Part shown: positions 1 through 7,611 of the stretch, in pieces | Layout of the letters: every line of letters starts with the position of its first letter | How positions within the stretch are numbered: the first letter of the stretch is position 1 | DNA from: Bacteroidales bacterium | GTDB taxonomy: Bacteria > Bacteroidota > Bacteroidia > Bacteroidales > VadinHA17 | Length of the DNA: 42,588 nucleotides | Assembly: GCA_029974835.1 (NCBI GenBank) | Contig: JARKQN010000084.1 | Location: 1 to 42,588 of the forward strand | Direction of reading: 5' to 3' | Made by a program: the position numbers and the translations under genes | Notes under the pieces: model-generated | Databases searched by the model: none | Told to the model about the DNA's origin: nothing | What the model saw: only the letters and a program-made list of their open reading frames with translations

Positions 1-398
1 TAACAGAGTTTAATATATTCCTTTGTCTGTTCAATATTGTTTCTCAGCTGTTTGGGATCAGGGCTGTGATATTCAAAGTTTGAACCGTACCCCAGGCATT
101 TCACCGGGCTGTCGGCAAAGCGTTTTTTCACTTCGGCTCTCTGTGCGGGTGTCAGGTTTGTTTCGACCTTATGGGCATGCTGGGTTCTGAGCTCGACCCC
201 CAGGTAACCTGTTTTGCTGAGGTTTTCTATCAGTGTGGGAAGGTCCCAGTCGCGTCCCCACTGGTAGGTAACAAAACCAAGTTTCATACCCCTGGCAGGA
301 GGCAAGGGAGGAAGAGGTATTTTTCCCATTAATGCCAGTGCTGCGCCGGCACCGAAGCCTGCCTGAATAAATTCTCGTCGCGAAATATGTTTTTTCAT
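1..398 (-). CDS. Tat-exported TIM-barrel sugar phosphate isomerase/epimerase-like protein (partial, C-terminus missing)
   Basis: An ATG on the minus strand at 396-398 opens a frame that runs to the window edge without a stop, giving 132 codons of the N-terminal part. The protein begins with a twin-arginine leader (SRREFIQ, then an Ala/Gly-rich stretch ending near PLPPLPPARG). It continues with KLGFVTYQWGRDWD and GYLGVELRTQHAH, the usual beta1/beta2 pattern of AP-endonuclease-2/xylose-isomerase-like barrels. Such proteins are metal-dependent epimerases, isomerases or hydratases acting on free or keto sugars; the reaction here is unknown. The metal ligands lie in the missing part. It follows an exported Gfo/Idh/MocA gene by about 100 bases, but a strong hairpin lies between them, so it may be transcribed separately or at reduced level. 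Confidence 0.75.
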   Translation of the reverse strand, partial: MKKHISRREFIQAGFGAGAALALMGKIPLPPLPPARGMKLGFVTYQWGRDWDLPTLIENLSKTGYLGVELRTQHAHKVETNLTPAQRAEVKKRFADSPVKCLGYGSNFEYHSPDPKQLRNNIEQTKEYIKLC

Positions 399-440
399 GT
401 AAAAGAAATTTTTTAAAGTTTATTTTCAATAAGGAATAAA

Positions 441-472
441 GGTGCTGCGGTATTATGCAATACTGCAGCACC
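441..472 (-). terminator. Long stem-loop, probable intrinsic terminator or attenuator
   Basis: Bases 441-454 pair with 459-472 to make a 14-pair stem with one G-U wobble and a four-base loop (ATGC). T-rich sequence follows on both strands: about 473-480 on plus, and TTTATTCC on minus. It lies directly downstream of the Gfo/Idh/MocA gene ending at 501 and before the isomerase starting at 398. It most likely ends or weakens the upstream minus-strand transcript. Its symmetry would allow action in either direction. Confidence 0.65.
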
Positions 473-500
473 AAGTTTTATTCAGTGTCGGAAAGGCTTA

Positions 501-1862
501 TCAGACATTTTCAGGCACCACGTATGGTTTCCTGTAAACGCGGGTAAGCATCTGGTCGGCTTCCTTGTCCTTTACAAATTTTTCCTTTGCACCGTCGAAA
601 CGGAGGTCGCGTCCGAGGCGGTATGATATGTTGGCCAGAGCGGGAAGCACTGATGACATATATCCTTCGAGGATATCGCAGTTAAGTGCTTCTTTCTTAC
701 CTGCCCTGATGGCATCGATGAAGTTACCGTAATGACCGCCGCCTCCCGGAGGTGCCATCAGGTCGGTTGGTTTCTCCCCGACATTTGATCCGGCGAAGGG
801 TTTGTTTTCGCGGCGCCTGAAGGCCTGCCACTGGCTTCCGTTAATTTCAAGATATCCTTCGGTGCCATAGAAGATATTGCCTATCTGTATCTCGAGTTTT
901 CCTTCAGAGTTGGTATATCTGCCTCTTGTTTCGAATTCGAGTACTTTTCCGTCATTGTATTTGAAAAGGGATGTCTGGGTATTCGGTGTCTCCTGCGAAC
1001 ACTCTTTCGGATCGATACCGTATAAACCTCCTGTGGAGTAGATATACACAGGGTGTTCGTTTTTATTCAGACCCCAGCGGGCGATATCGAACTGGTGCGG
1101 GCCCTGGTTGGCGGTGTCGCCTCCTCCCGTTGCCCAGTGCCAGTGCCAGTTATAGTGGACCTTCTTTTCGTTGTACGGCTGCCACTGGCACGGTCCAAGC
1201 CACATGTCATAATGGAGTGAAGCAGGCGGCTCGCTGTCGGGTGCTATCCCGAACGAGTCACGCGGCTTGAAGCAGAGTCCCTTGGCCATAAACACCTCGC
1301 CTATACCGCCGTTATGAAGGAACTTAATGGCTTCGATCACCTGGGGTATAGATCTGTTCTGGAAGCCGGTCTGCACAAGCACGTTGTATTTACGTGCGGC
1401 TTCAACCATTTTCCGGCCTTCCCACACACGGTGTGTGGCAGGTTTCTCAACATACACATGTTTTCCGGCCTGGCAGGCCCAGATAGTGCCGAGGGCGTGC
1501 CAGAAATTGGGTGTGGCAAACGAGACAGCGTCAATCTCCTTATCCTCGAACACTTTGCGCATGTCCCATTCGGTTTTCGGAGTTTCGCCGGCCCGCGACA
1601 CAATAGTTTTGATGCGCTGGTCCCACGTTGCCTCATCAACATCACAGATGGTTTTCAGACGCACATTTTTGCTGTCTTTCATGCCAAGAAAGCTGTTAAT
1701 ATGCGTTCCTCCCTGCCCCCTGATACCTATAACGGCAACCGTAATCCTGTCGTTTGCACCAATAATGGAGTTATAGGAATTCCTGCCGAATCCCACTCCG
1801 CCGATTGCAATACCGGCTGTTCCGATAACACTCGTTTTAATGAAATCTCTTCTCTTTGTCAT
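501..1862 (-). CDS. Tat-exported Gfo/Idh/MocA family oxidoreductase
   Basis: A 453-residue NAD(P)-dependent oxidoreductase of the glucose-fructose oxidoreductase family, which oxidises or reduces a sugar hydroxyl, often at C3 or C1. The leader carries KRRDFIK at residues 3-9, a twin-arginine export signal, implying export already folded with its dinucleotide. The Rossmann motif GIRGQG is at 46-51 and the family EKP motif at 139-141. An aromatic WHWHWATGGGDTANQGPHQFDIARWG segment (seen around the middle) supplies the substrate-side Asp/His. The ATG at 1862 was chosen over a TTG 27 bases upstream because it starts the Tat leader directly. It lies 51 bases after an exported TIM-barrel protein gene, probably in one operon with it. 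Exact substrate is unknown. Confidence 0.88.
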   Translation of the reverse strand: MTKRRDFIKTSVIGTAGIAIGGVGFGRNSYNSIIGANDRITVAVIGIRGQGGTHINSFLGMKDSKNVRLKTICDVDEATWDQRIKTIVSRAGETPKTEWDMRKVFEDKEIDAVSFATPNFWHALGTIWACQAGKHVYVEKPATHRVWEGRKMVEAARKYNVLVQTGFQNRSIPQVIEAIKFLHNGGIGEVFMAKGLCFKPRDSFGIAPDSEPPASLHYDMWLGPCQWQPYNEKKVHYNWHWHWATGGGDTANQGPHQFDIARWGLNKNEHPVYIYSTGGLYGIDPKECSQETPNTQTSLFKYNDGKVLEFETRGRYTNSEGKLEIQIGNIFYGTEGYLEINGSQWQAFRRRENKPFAGSNVGEKPTDLMAPPGGGGHYGNFIDAIRAGKKEALNCDILEGYMSSVLPALANISYRLGRDLRFDGAKEKFVKDKEADQMLTRVYRKPYVVPENV

Positions 1863-1913
1863 TTCAGATTGGTTTTTGGTTAGTAACAAAAATTTTATAA
1901 AATTAATATTTTC

Positions 1914-2903
1914 CTATTCCAGTATATTCCTCATATATTCTATGCATTTTGCCACCTCCCTTGCGGGGTCGGAGCCTTCGGGGATACGGTATTCAAGTTC
2001 AACATCCACATTTATGGGCCACTTTTCTTTTCTGAGCAGTAGAAGAATATCGGCAATGGGTGTCTCCCCCTGACCGAAAGGCATATTTGTGTCCGGAGGA
2101 TTGCTTTTTGGCCCTGTTTTATCCTTTATGTGGATGCTTTTTATCTTATCGTGGTATTTTTCAATTATGGTGTTCGGGTGTATTCCTGTAGCACCGAAAA
2201 AGTGGCCGGCGTCGAAGTTAAGTCTGTTTGCAGGGGAGTATGCAAGGTACTTGTCGAACGAAAAGCCTGATTCGGCAACCTGAGAATGATTATGGAATAT
2301 TGCGAGGCTTTTATGTTTTTCGGCGAATTTTCCCAGGCGCTGGCAGGCTTCTTCACTCATTTCGTCCGTAATCCCGTAGGTTCCGAGGACTTTTGCCGCG
2401 GTGAATGCATAATCAATTTCATCGTCGTACCACGAGGATGGGGCAAATTTTACGATATGAACATTTATTCCTGCGTTGTTGAATTTTCTCCTCATCTCCT
2501 CATATCTCGACATTGGGAGGGATATCCTCCACTGATGCTGCTTTTCCCTTGCCTCCCGGGTTGCTTTCTCGAATTCTGCCTTTTCCTTATCGGTCATTGT
2601 GCCGCGAGGCCTCGCCGGAAGCTGGGGCAGACCGAGGTCTTCTTCGGCAACGCTCCTCAGTTCAATTGAGTTTATGCCTGCCAGAAGAAGGTATTGTATC
2701 ACATCATCTACCTTATGAGGCATAGCCCGGTAGCTGTAGGTTGTACATCCCAGTTGAACACCCCTGACCTTTGAGTTGGGTTTTCTGGTTTTTTTAACAG
2801 GTTGTGCCTGAAGGTTGAAAGGCAATGCTGCCAATGCAGCTGCCGAAGCAGCGGTACCAATGAAATAACGCCGTGAAATTATTTTTGCCGACATATCAGT
2901 CAT
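1914..2903 (-). CDS. Tat-exported TIM-barrel sugar isomerase/epimerase-like protein
   Basis: A 329-residue AP-endonuclease-2/xylose-isomerase-like barrel with the leader SRRYFIG at residues 10-16 followed by an Ala-rich segment, typical of Tat export. Family features seen are GVQLGCTTYSYRAM (beta1), GINSIELRS (beta2), AIFHNHSQ, LNFDAGHFFGATGIHPN, SIHIKDKTGPKS and NVDVELEY, which supply the His, Asp and Glu metal ligands. Between beta2 and beta3 there is a charged, Lys/Glu-rich helical insertion. The protein is a close paralogue of the one at 18928-19953: in the last 80 residues I count 54 identical positions. Family members carry out epimerisation, isomerisation or hydration of sugars and keto sugars. 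It sits 18 bases after the SGNH hydrolase and just before a Gfo/Idh/MocA gene, so it probably acts on the product or substrate of that enzyme in the periplasm. Confidence 0.85.
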   Translation of the reverse strand: MTDMSAKIISRRYFIGTAASAAALAALPFNLQAQPVKKTRKPNSKVRGVQLGCTTYSYRAMPHKVDDVIQYLLLAGINSIELRSVAEEDLGLPQLPARPRGTMTDKEKAEFEKATREAREKQHQWRISLPMSRYEEMRRKFNNAGINVHIVKFAPSSWYDDEIDYAFTAAKVLGTYGITDEMSEEACQRLGKFAEKHKSLAIFHNHSQVAESGFSFDKYLAYSPANRLNFDAGHFFGATGIHPNTIIEKYHDKIKSIHIKDKTGPKSNPPDTNMPFGQGETPIADILLLLRKEKWPINVDVELEYRIPEGSDPAREVAKCIEYMRNILE

Positions 2904-2921
2904 ATTTAATTTAAGATCATT

Positions 2922-3671
2922 TTACTGAATAAATTTAAGCCAGGCCGCTGCCATCAGCTGTGCGCCTGCGAGCGAGGGATGGACGCCGTCGCCCGTCCAG
3001 TATGAACCGGGAGCGCGTTTAATACCCTCATCGAATATTTTCTGAAAGGGTACAAAGAGGGCCCCGAACCGGTCGGCAATCTCCCTGGCAGCTTTCTGGT
3101 AGCCGTAGAATTCGGGATACCATTTATCATCAACAGCCTTTATGCCGGGAACTGCAAAGGGTTCACATATAATCAGCTTTACATTCGGGAGGGCCTTCCT
3201 GGTTCTTTCGAGAAGCGCGATATAGTCGGTACGGTATTTTTCCAGCGTGCCGTTGTAGTTGCCGTTAAGGGTGTGCCAGATGTCATTTACACCGATCAGG
3301 ATACTCAGCACATCAGGTTTAAGGTCGATGCAGTCTTTATCCCACCGTTCGGCAAGCTGAAAAACCTTATTGCCCGATATGCCCCTGTTGTAGATTTTCA
3401 GGTTAAGAGGGGCATATTTCTCAAGCAGTGCCGCCCCTGCAATCATTGCATAACCCGAGCCCAGGGAAGAAGCATTGTTAAAACCCTCATTCTGTTTGTT
3501 TCTTCCTGCATCAGTGATTGAATCGCCCTGGAAAAGCACGGTATAATCTTTCTGAAGCCTGACTTTGCCTGCGGCGGCTTCGGAGGGCAATGCCGAGAGA
3601 ACCTCCGGTATGACAGCGGCAGCAATGCTTCCCGCAGCCGCCTTCCTGATAAAATTTCTTCTTGTGTTCAT
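2922..3671 (-). CDS. Exported SGNH/GDSL-family hydrolase (esterase-like)
   Basis: A 249-residue SGNH hydrolase. All four blocks are present: GDSIT with nucleophile Ser51, the Gly of NRGISGN near residue 100, GVND with Asn129, and DGVHP with Asp228 and His231. The N-terminus has RRNFIRK followed by an Ala-rich segment, a Tat-type leader. Exported enzymes of this type usually remove acetyl or other acyl groups from glycans, for example rhamnogalacturonan or xylan acetylesterases; a phospholipase-type role is also possible. It lies between the CstA-type transporter (22 bases upstream) and the TIM-barrel gene (18 bases downstream), which favours a sugar-ester substrate. Confidence 0.86.
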   Translation of the reverse strand: MNTRRNFIRKAAAGSIAAAVIPEVLSALPSEAAAGKVRLQKDYTVLFQGDSITDAGRNKQNEGFNNASSLGSGYAMIAGAALLEKYAPLNLKIYNRGISGNKVFQLAERWDKDCIDLKPDVLSILIGVNDIWHTLNGNYNGTLEKYRTDYIALLERTRKALPNVKLIICEPFAVPGIKAVDDKWYPEFYGYQKAAREIADRFGALFVPFQKIFDEGIKRAPGSYWTGDGVHPSLAGAQLMAAAWLKFIQ

Positions 3672-3693
3672 TTTTTCACTTTTAAAAATAAAA

Positions 3694-5139
3694 TTAAATA
3701 TCCGGAAGAGTTTCTTTTTTCCTGAGAGATCCGAGATAAAAAATAAATCCTGCCAGGGCAGCAGTTACAGCAATGATTCCTCCTGAATAGGCCACCTTTG
3801 CAGGAAGCGAAAAACCTTCAGGGGCAAACAGAATATAAGTCACCGAGACAGCCGTCATAAAAAGTGCAGGCACCAGTGTAATATAAAAGAACTTTGAGGA
3901 TTTAACCAGGTATGCGGTTATTGCCCAGAGGACTATCATTGCAAGGGTCTGATTTGACCAGGCAAAGTACCGCCAGATAACGGCAAAGTCCATTCTGGTA
4001 ATGGCAAACCCTATGGCAAACAGGGGTATGCTGATTAATAACCTGTTTTTTATTGATTTCTGTTTCATGTTCAGAAAATCAGCCACTATCAGTCTGGCGC
4101 TTCTGAAGGCTGTGTCGCCCGACGTTATCGGTGCGGCAACCACACCGAGCAGAGCCAGCAGGCCGCCGAATTTCCCCAGAAGAGAATTTGAAACTTCATT
4201 TACAAGGATGGCGGCATTGCCCTTATTGGCAGTCATCACATCGTTTAATTCCCTGATGCCGCCCCAGAAACTCATGCCAATTGTGGCCCAAATCATTGCC
4301 ACAACAGCTTCTGCTATCATAGCGCCATAAAATACCCTTCTGCCCAGTTTCTCATTCTTAATGCACCGCGCCATCATGGGCGATTGTGTAGCATGAAACC
4401 CTGAAATGGCACCGCATGCAATGGTAATAAACATCATCGGAAAAACCGGGAATTTGTCAGCGTTTACATGATAGTTCCTGAGCGTTGAGGAAGTGAGTTC
4501 AGGTATATGAAAGCCTCCCGCCAGCAGGGCAATGATAAGCCCTGCCGCCATAAAAAAAAGTGCAAAACCAAATACCGGATATATTTTACCGATAATCTTG
4601 TCGATCGGCAGAAGGGTTGCCAGTATGTAATAAATAAAAACAACCCAGACCCAGAACGTTGCGCCAAGAGTTGAGGGAGTAAGCCCGGCGAGAATTCCTG
4701 CAGGACCCATTATAAACACGGCACCCACAAGAACCATCAGCACCACTGTAAAGCCTCTCATAAACTGTTTTACGCCCGTGCCCAGATAGATGCCTGTTAT
4801 TTCGGTGATGCTTAACCCGTTATGTTTAATCGACAGCATGCCTGAGAAATAATCATGCACGGCTCCGGCAAAGACTGACCCAAGAACGATCCATATAAAG
4901 GCAACGGGGCCCCACATTGCACCCGCTAGGGCACCGAATATCGGTCCGAGACCGGCAATATTCAGAAACTGAATAAGAAAAACTATCCACCATGGCATGG
5001 GAATATAGTCCACGCCGTCGCCAAGAGTGTATGCCGGTGTCGGACGCGATGGGTCAGCCCCTGCAATCCTTTCAATGAATCCTGAGTAGAAGAAATAACC
5101 GGCCAGAAGTATTATCAAACAAACCGAAAATGTGATCAT
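3694..5139 (-). CDS. Short-form CstA family carbon-starvation-type transporter
   Basis: A 481-residue inner-membrane protein with roughly a dozen hydrophobic segments. The first half shows CstA-family signatures: an N-terminal helix, ADPSRPTPA, DGVDYIPMP, then FLNIAGLGPIFGALAGAMWGP and a VHDYFSG segment. Characterised relatives (E. coli CstA and BtsT, about 700 residues) take up pyruvate or peptides. This version is shorter, as is common in Bacteroidota, and lacks the C-terminal extension. It is followed after 22 bases by the SGNH hydrolase and the exported sugar-modifying enzymes, so it may import a small product such as a keto acid or oxidised sugar. That substrate is inference only. It starts 45 bases after the stop of the coiled-coil gene. 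Confidence 0.85.
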   Translation of the reverse strand: MITFSVCLIILLAGYFFYSGFIERIAGADPSRPTPAYTLGDGVDYIPMPWWIVFLIQFLNIAGLGPIFGALAGAMWGPVAFIWIVLGSVFAGAVHDYFSGMLSIKHNGLSITEITGIYLGTGVKQFMRGFTVVLMVLVGAVFIMGPAGILAGLTPSTLGATFWVWVVFIYYILATLLPIDKIIGKIYPVFGFALFFMAAGLIIALLAGGFHIPELTSSTLRNYHVNADKFPVFPMMFITIACGAISGFHATQSPMMARCIKNEKLGRRVFYGAMIAEAVVAMIWATIGMSFWGGIRELNDVMTANKGNAAILVNEVSNSLLGKFGGLLALLGVVAAPITSGDTAFRSARLIVADFLNMKQKSIKNRLLISIPLFAIGFAITRMDFAVIWRYFAWSNQTLAMIVLWAITAYLVKSSKFFYITLVPALFMTAVSVTYILFAPEGFSLPAKVAYSGGIIAVTAALAGFIFYLGSLRKKETLPDI

Positions 5140-5184
5140 TGATATTATCTGTTACCTGCAAGTCATTAATAAATGCATATATCC

Positions 5185-6375
5185 TTATTCCGTCCTGTTT
5201 TCATCAAGCCTTGTTTTTGCCTCAACAGCCAGTCTCTCGCTCTCTTCGATCAGGTCCTCAAGAAGGATCTGCTTTGATCTTTTTTCCTGCGGAGGATTGA
5301 GTTTCTCCGCCTTCTCAAATTCCACGACCTTTGAATAGATGTCCCTGGGGAGGTCTACGCCGCATTTTGAAAGAATCTCAAGAAACTGGTATGAGAAGAA
5401 ATAATCAATCTGTATCTTCCGTTTTGCCGTGTGTGTGAATTTGCCGATTATCCTGCAAATGTTTTCCCTTTCCTCGGGGGTGAGCTGGTCGACAAACTCA
5501 TAGCTTTCAATCTTTTTGAGTGTAAGAAGCACCGGTTCAAGCGAATCGAGGGTGATAACATAAACGTTATAATCGCCCATGTTATATGAAAACTGGTTTA
5601 CCGCTTCCGCGGTGTTTGAGGGAATAACAAGGAAGATGTCACTTTTCACTTCATCCTGTTTTGCATACTTTTTCACCTCTTCCGCTTGTTTCCTGATATA
5701 CTTCGGGAAATTGTCCAGATCATCGCCCGACGGGCTTTTGGCATCAAAAACGACATATTCTCCGGCTATTCTCACCGTATTGTCAGGGTTACCCCTGAAG
5801 GGAGCTTTTTCTATATAGTCAATCTGGTGGAGGCGGCAAAGGTTCCTGATGGCGTTCTTCACCGACTCTTCATGGTTCCGCCATGTGAGCTTCATTCTCT
5901 CGTTCGCCTCAGCTATTTCCCTTACTCTTTCGTCTTCAAGCCTTTGTCTTTCTTCCTCAAGACTTTTGCGTATTGCGTTTACTGAAGCTATATTTTTATT
6001 AAACTCCTCCGATCTTGTCTGTTCGGCCTGCTCGAAACGGGCTACTTTTGCCGAAAGTTCCGATTTTTCCTTATTCAGCACGGAAAGTTCGCCCTGCATG
6101 GATGAGAGTTTTCTCTCAAGTTTGTCCATGTTCTCCCTGGCATCCTTCAGCCGCGCGGCGGAGTTATCGAGATTGTTCTGCAGCTCTTTTATCCTGGAAT
6201 CCTTAAGGGAAATTTCATTTTCAACGGAGACTATCCTTTCCTGCAATACGGAAAATTCATTATAGGCCTCATAGCTGAGCTTTCTTACATGGCTCCATCT
6301 GAAAAGCCTTGTCCAGAATGAGAGCTCCTTTACCAGTTCAAAAAAGGAAAACAGTTTCGCGAAACCTGAGTTCAT
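5185..6375 (-). CDS. Coiled-coil protein with RmuC-like nuclease-type domain
   Basis: A 396-residue protein with a basic, aromatic N-terminus (residues 1-30), a long Glu/Lys-rich coiled coil (about 40-165) and a globular part (about 175-320). The globular part contains NPDNTVRI (196-203), EYVVFDAKSP (206-215) and SDIFLVIPSN (245-254). This order resembles the RmuC DNA-recombination protein, where a PD-(D/E)XK-like core follows a coiled coil; Asp211 and Lys213 would be the D-x-K pair. The C-terminal 80 residues are charged. There is no clear transmembrane helix, unlike classical RmuC. The start overlaps the stop of the upstream amidohydrolase gene by four bases (ATGA), indicating translational coupling. 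RmuC kinship is a pattern judgement; function is unknown. It is the only gene in this region with no obvious carbohydrate link. Confidence 0.65.
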   Translation of the reverse strand: MNSGFAKLFSFFELVKELSFWTRLFRWSHVRKLSYEAYNEFSVLQERIVSVENEISLKDSRIKELQNNLDNSAARLKDARENMDKLERKLSSMQGELSVLNKEKSELSAKVARFEQAEQTRSEEFNKNIASVNAIRKSLEEERQRLEDERVREIAEANERMKLTWRNHEESVKNAIRNLCRLHQIDYIEKAPFRGNPDNTVRIAGEYVVFDAKSPSGDDLDNFPKYIRKQAEEVKKYAKQDEVKSDIFLVIPSNTAEAVNQFSYNMGDYNVYVITLDSLEPVLLTLKKIESYEFVDQLTPEERENICRIIGKFTHTAKRKIQIDYFFSYQFLEILSKCGVDLPRDIYSKVVEFEKAEKLNPPQEKRSKQILLEDLIEESERLAVEAKTRLDENRTE

Positions 6376-7457
6376 ATTTTAAGCTTATACCATTTTACGG
6401 CATTACGGTAATATATTTTGTCAACCACTTTCCGGGGCAGCTTAAGCCCTGCGAATTTTCCATGGAATTTGTCCGAAGTCATTTCGAGGCTTGTGGTAAA
6501 ATATCTCCAGTCGTCCGTCCACGTCCTGTGCATTCTCTCCATGAATGCTTCAGGGTTTCTGCTGCCGCTGTAACCAACATCTGTTCCGTAAAGCAGCCTG
6601 TCCTGGTATTTTATGCAGAAATCCCTCACTTTCTTCCTGTCGGAAAGTGACTGGTACTGCAGATGGCATATTCTGGCCGACATGTCGACTGCCATATTTG
6701 GAAATTTATCCAGCCGTCTGGCGAGGCTGTCGACATTCCATTCAAGGCTGCCGAGATGGCATCCGATGAAGATGAGGTCCGGATTTTTCTCAAGGAATCT
6801 GTCTCTAGCGGTTATCTGGTCCTCGTAGGAAGGGAAATCGGGGTGGAGGAACATGTGGTACTGCGGATTTCTTGCAAAATAGCTGCTGTCGCTTGAAACT
6901 GTCATCTGGTCGAGGGGGAGCCAGCAGTTGCGGGGTTCGCCGAGGTGGCCTGCAATGGGAAAACCTTTGGACTTAATGAAACTGACCACCGGGTCGAGTC
7001 CGGGATCGTCAACCATGATGAAACGGCCCGATCTGTCGCGCACCACCATACCTATGTTTTTCCATATCTTGACGGCGACGGCTCCCGGGGCAGCAAGGTC
7101 CTTTGTAAGCTGTGCAATAATTTTATCTGTCCATTCCCTGGTCCCCCACCCTGCCGTGTCGAAAAGGAAAGTCGGGCCGAAGAAGACCCTCCCCGGATTC
7201 CTTGCGGCACTTGCGGATGCCAGGTCAAATTGTTTCCTGATATTGGCCGAATCCCCGTGATCGACATTCAGGGTGATAAGTATGAAATTATCGGATGCCG
7301 CCTGCTTCTCAAAAATCCCGTCATCGCTGTTGATATGAACGTGCGCGTCTATTTTCGGGACAGAGGCAAAATCATCCTCAAAATAGAATTTTGTCTTACA
7401 ACCTGCACCTGTCAGAAGCAAAACAACCAATAGTGCTGAAAAAACCCTGGATGGCAT
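6372..7457 (-). CDS. Lipoprotein amidohydrolase (TIM-barrel metal-dependent hydrolase)
   Basis: A 361-residue protein with a lipoprotein leader ending in LLTGAGC (lipidated Cys20), so it is anchored in the periplasm or outer membrane. Metal-binding motifs of the amidohydrolase-2 family follow in order: KIDAHVHIN (His39, His41), AGHLGEP, FIGCHLGS and LLYGTDVGY (catalytic-type Asp). Family members include decarboxylases, lactonases and amide hydrolases. In this carbohydrate setting a sugar-lactone or related hydrolase is plausible but not shown. It is the first gene of a possible operon; its last codons overlap the start of the coiled-coil gene by four bases. The 154 bases upstream hold no gene and no promoter I can recognise. 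Confidence 0.82.
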   Translation of the reverse strand: MPSRVFSALLVVLLLTGAGCKTKFYFEDDFASVPKIDAHVHINSDDGIFEKQAASDNFILITLNVDHGDSANIRKQFDLASASAARNPGRVFFGPTFLFDTAGWGTREWTDKIIAQLTKDLAAPGAVAVKIWKNIGMVVRDRSGRFIMVDDPGLDPVVSFIKSKGFPIAGHLGEPRNCWLPLDQMTVSSDSSYFARNPQYHMFLHPDFPSYEDQITARDRFLEKNPDLIFIGCHLGSLEWNVDSLARRLDKFPNMAVDMSARICHLQYQSLSDRKKVRDFCIKYQDRLLYGTDVGYSGSRNPEAFMERMHRTWTDDWRYFTTSLEMTSDKFHGKFAGLKLPRKVVDKIYYRNAVKWYKLKI

Positions 7458-7611
7458 GGATAGTGAGGTTTTAGCCGGTTAAATTTAATTAAAAGTCACC
7501 TGAATAATGAATAAAAAATGTTAAATTATGTCATTGCGTCTGCCTGGGAACATTTTGGTTTTATCTCTCTCTGAGGGTCATTATCCTTTGTGCTTTGACG
7601 ACTTATCCTGC

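Noticed and set aside
169-474. 101-codon open frame on the minus strand overlapping the first gene
   Set aside because: It is a different frame of the partial TIM-barrel gene at 1-398, runs through the hairpin at 441-472, and has no export signal or family pattern.
5849-6265. 138-codon Ser/Leu-rich plus-strand open frame
   Set aside because: It is the antisense of the Glu/Lys-rich coiled coil; Ser/Leu richness is the expected complement of Glu/Lys codons.
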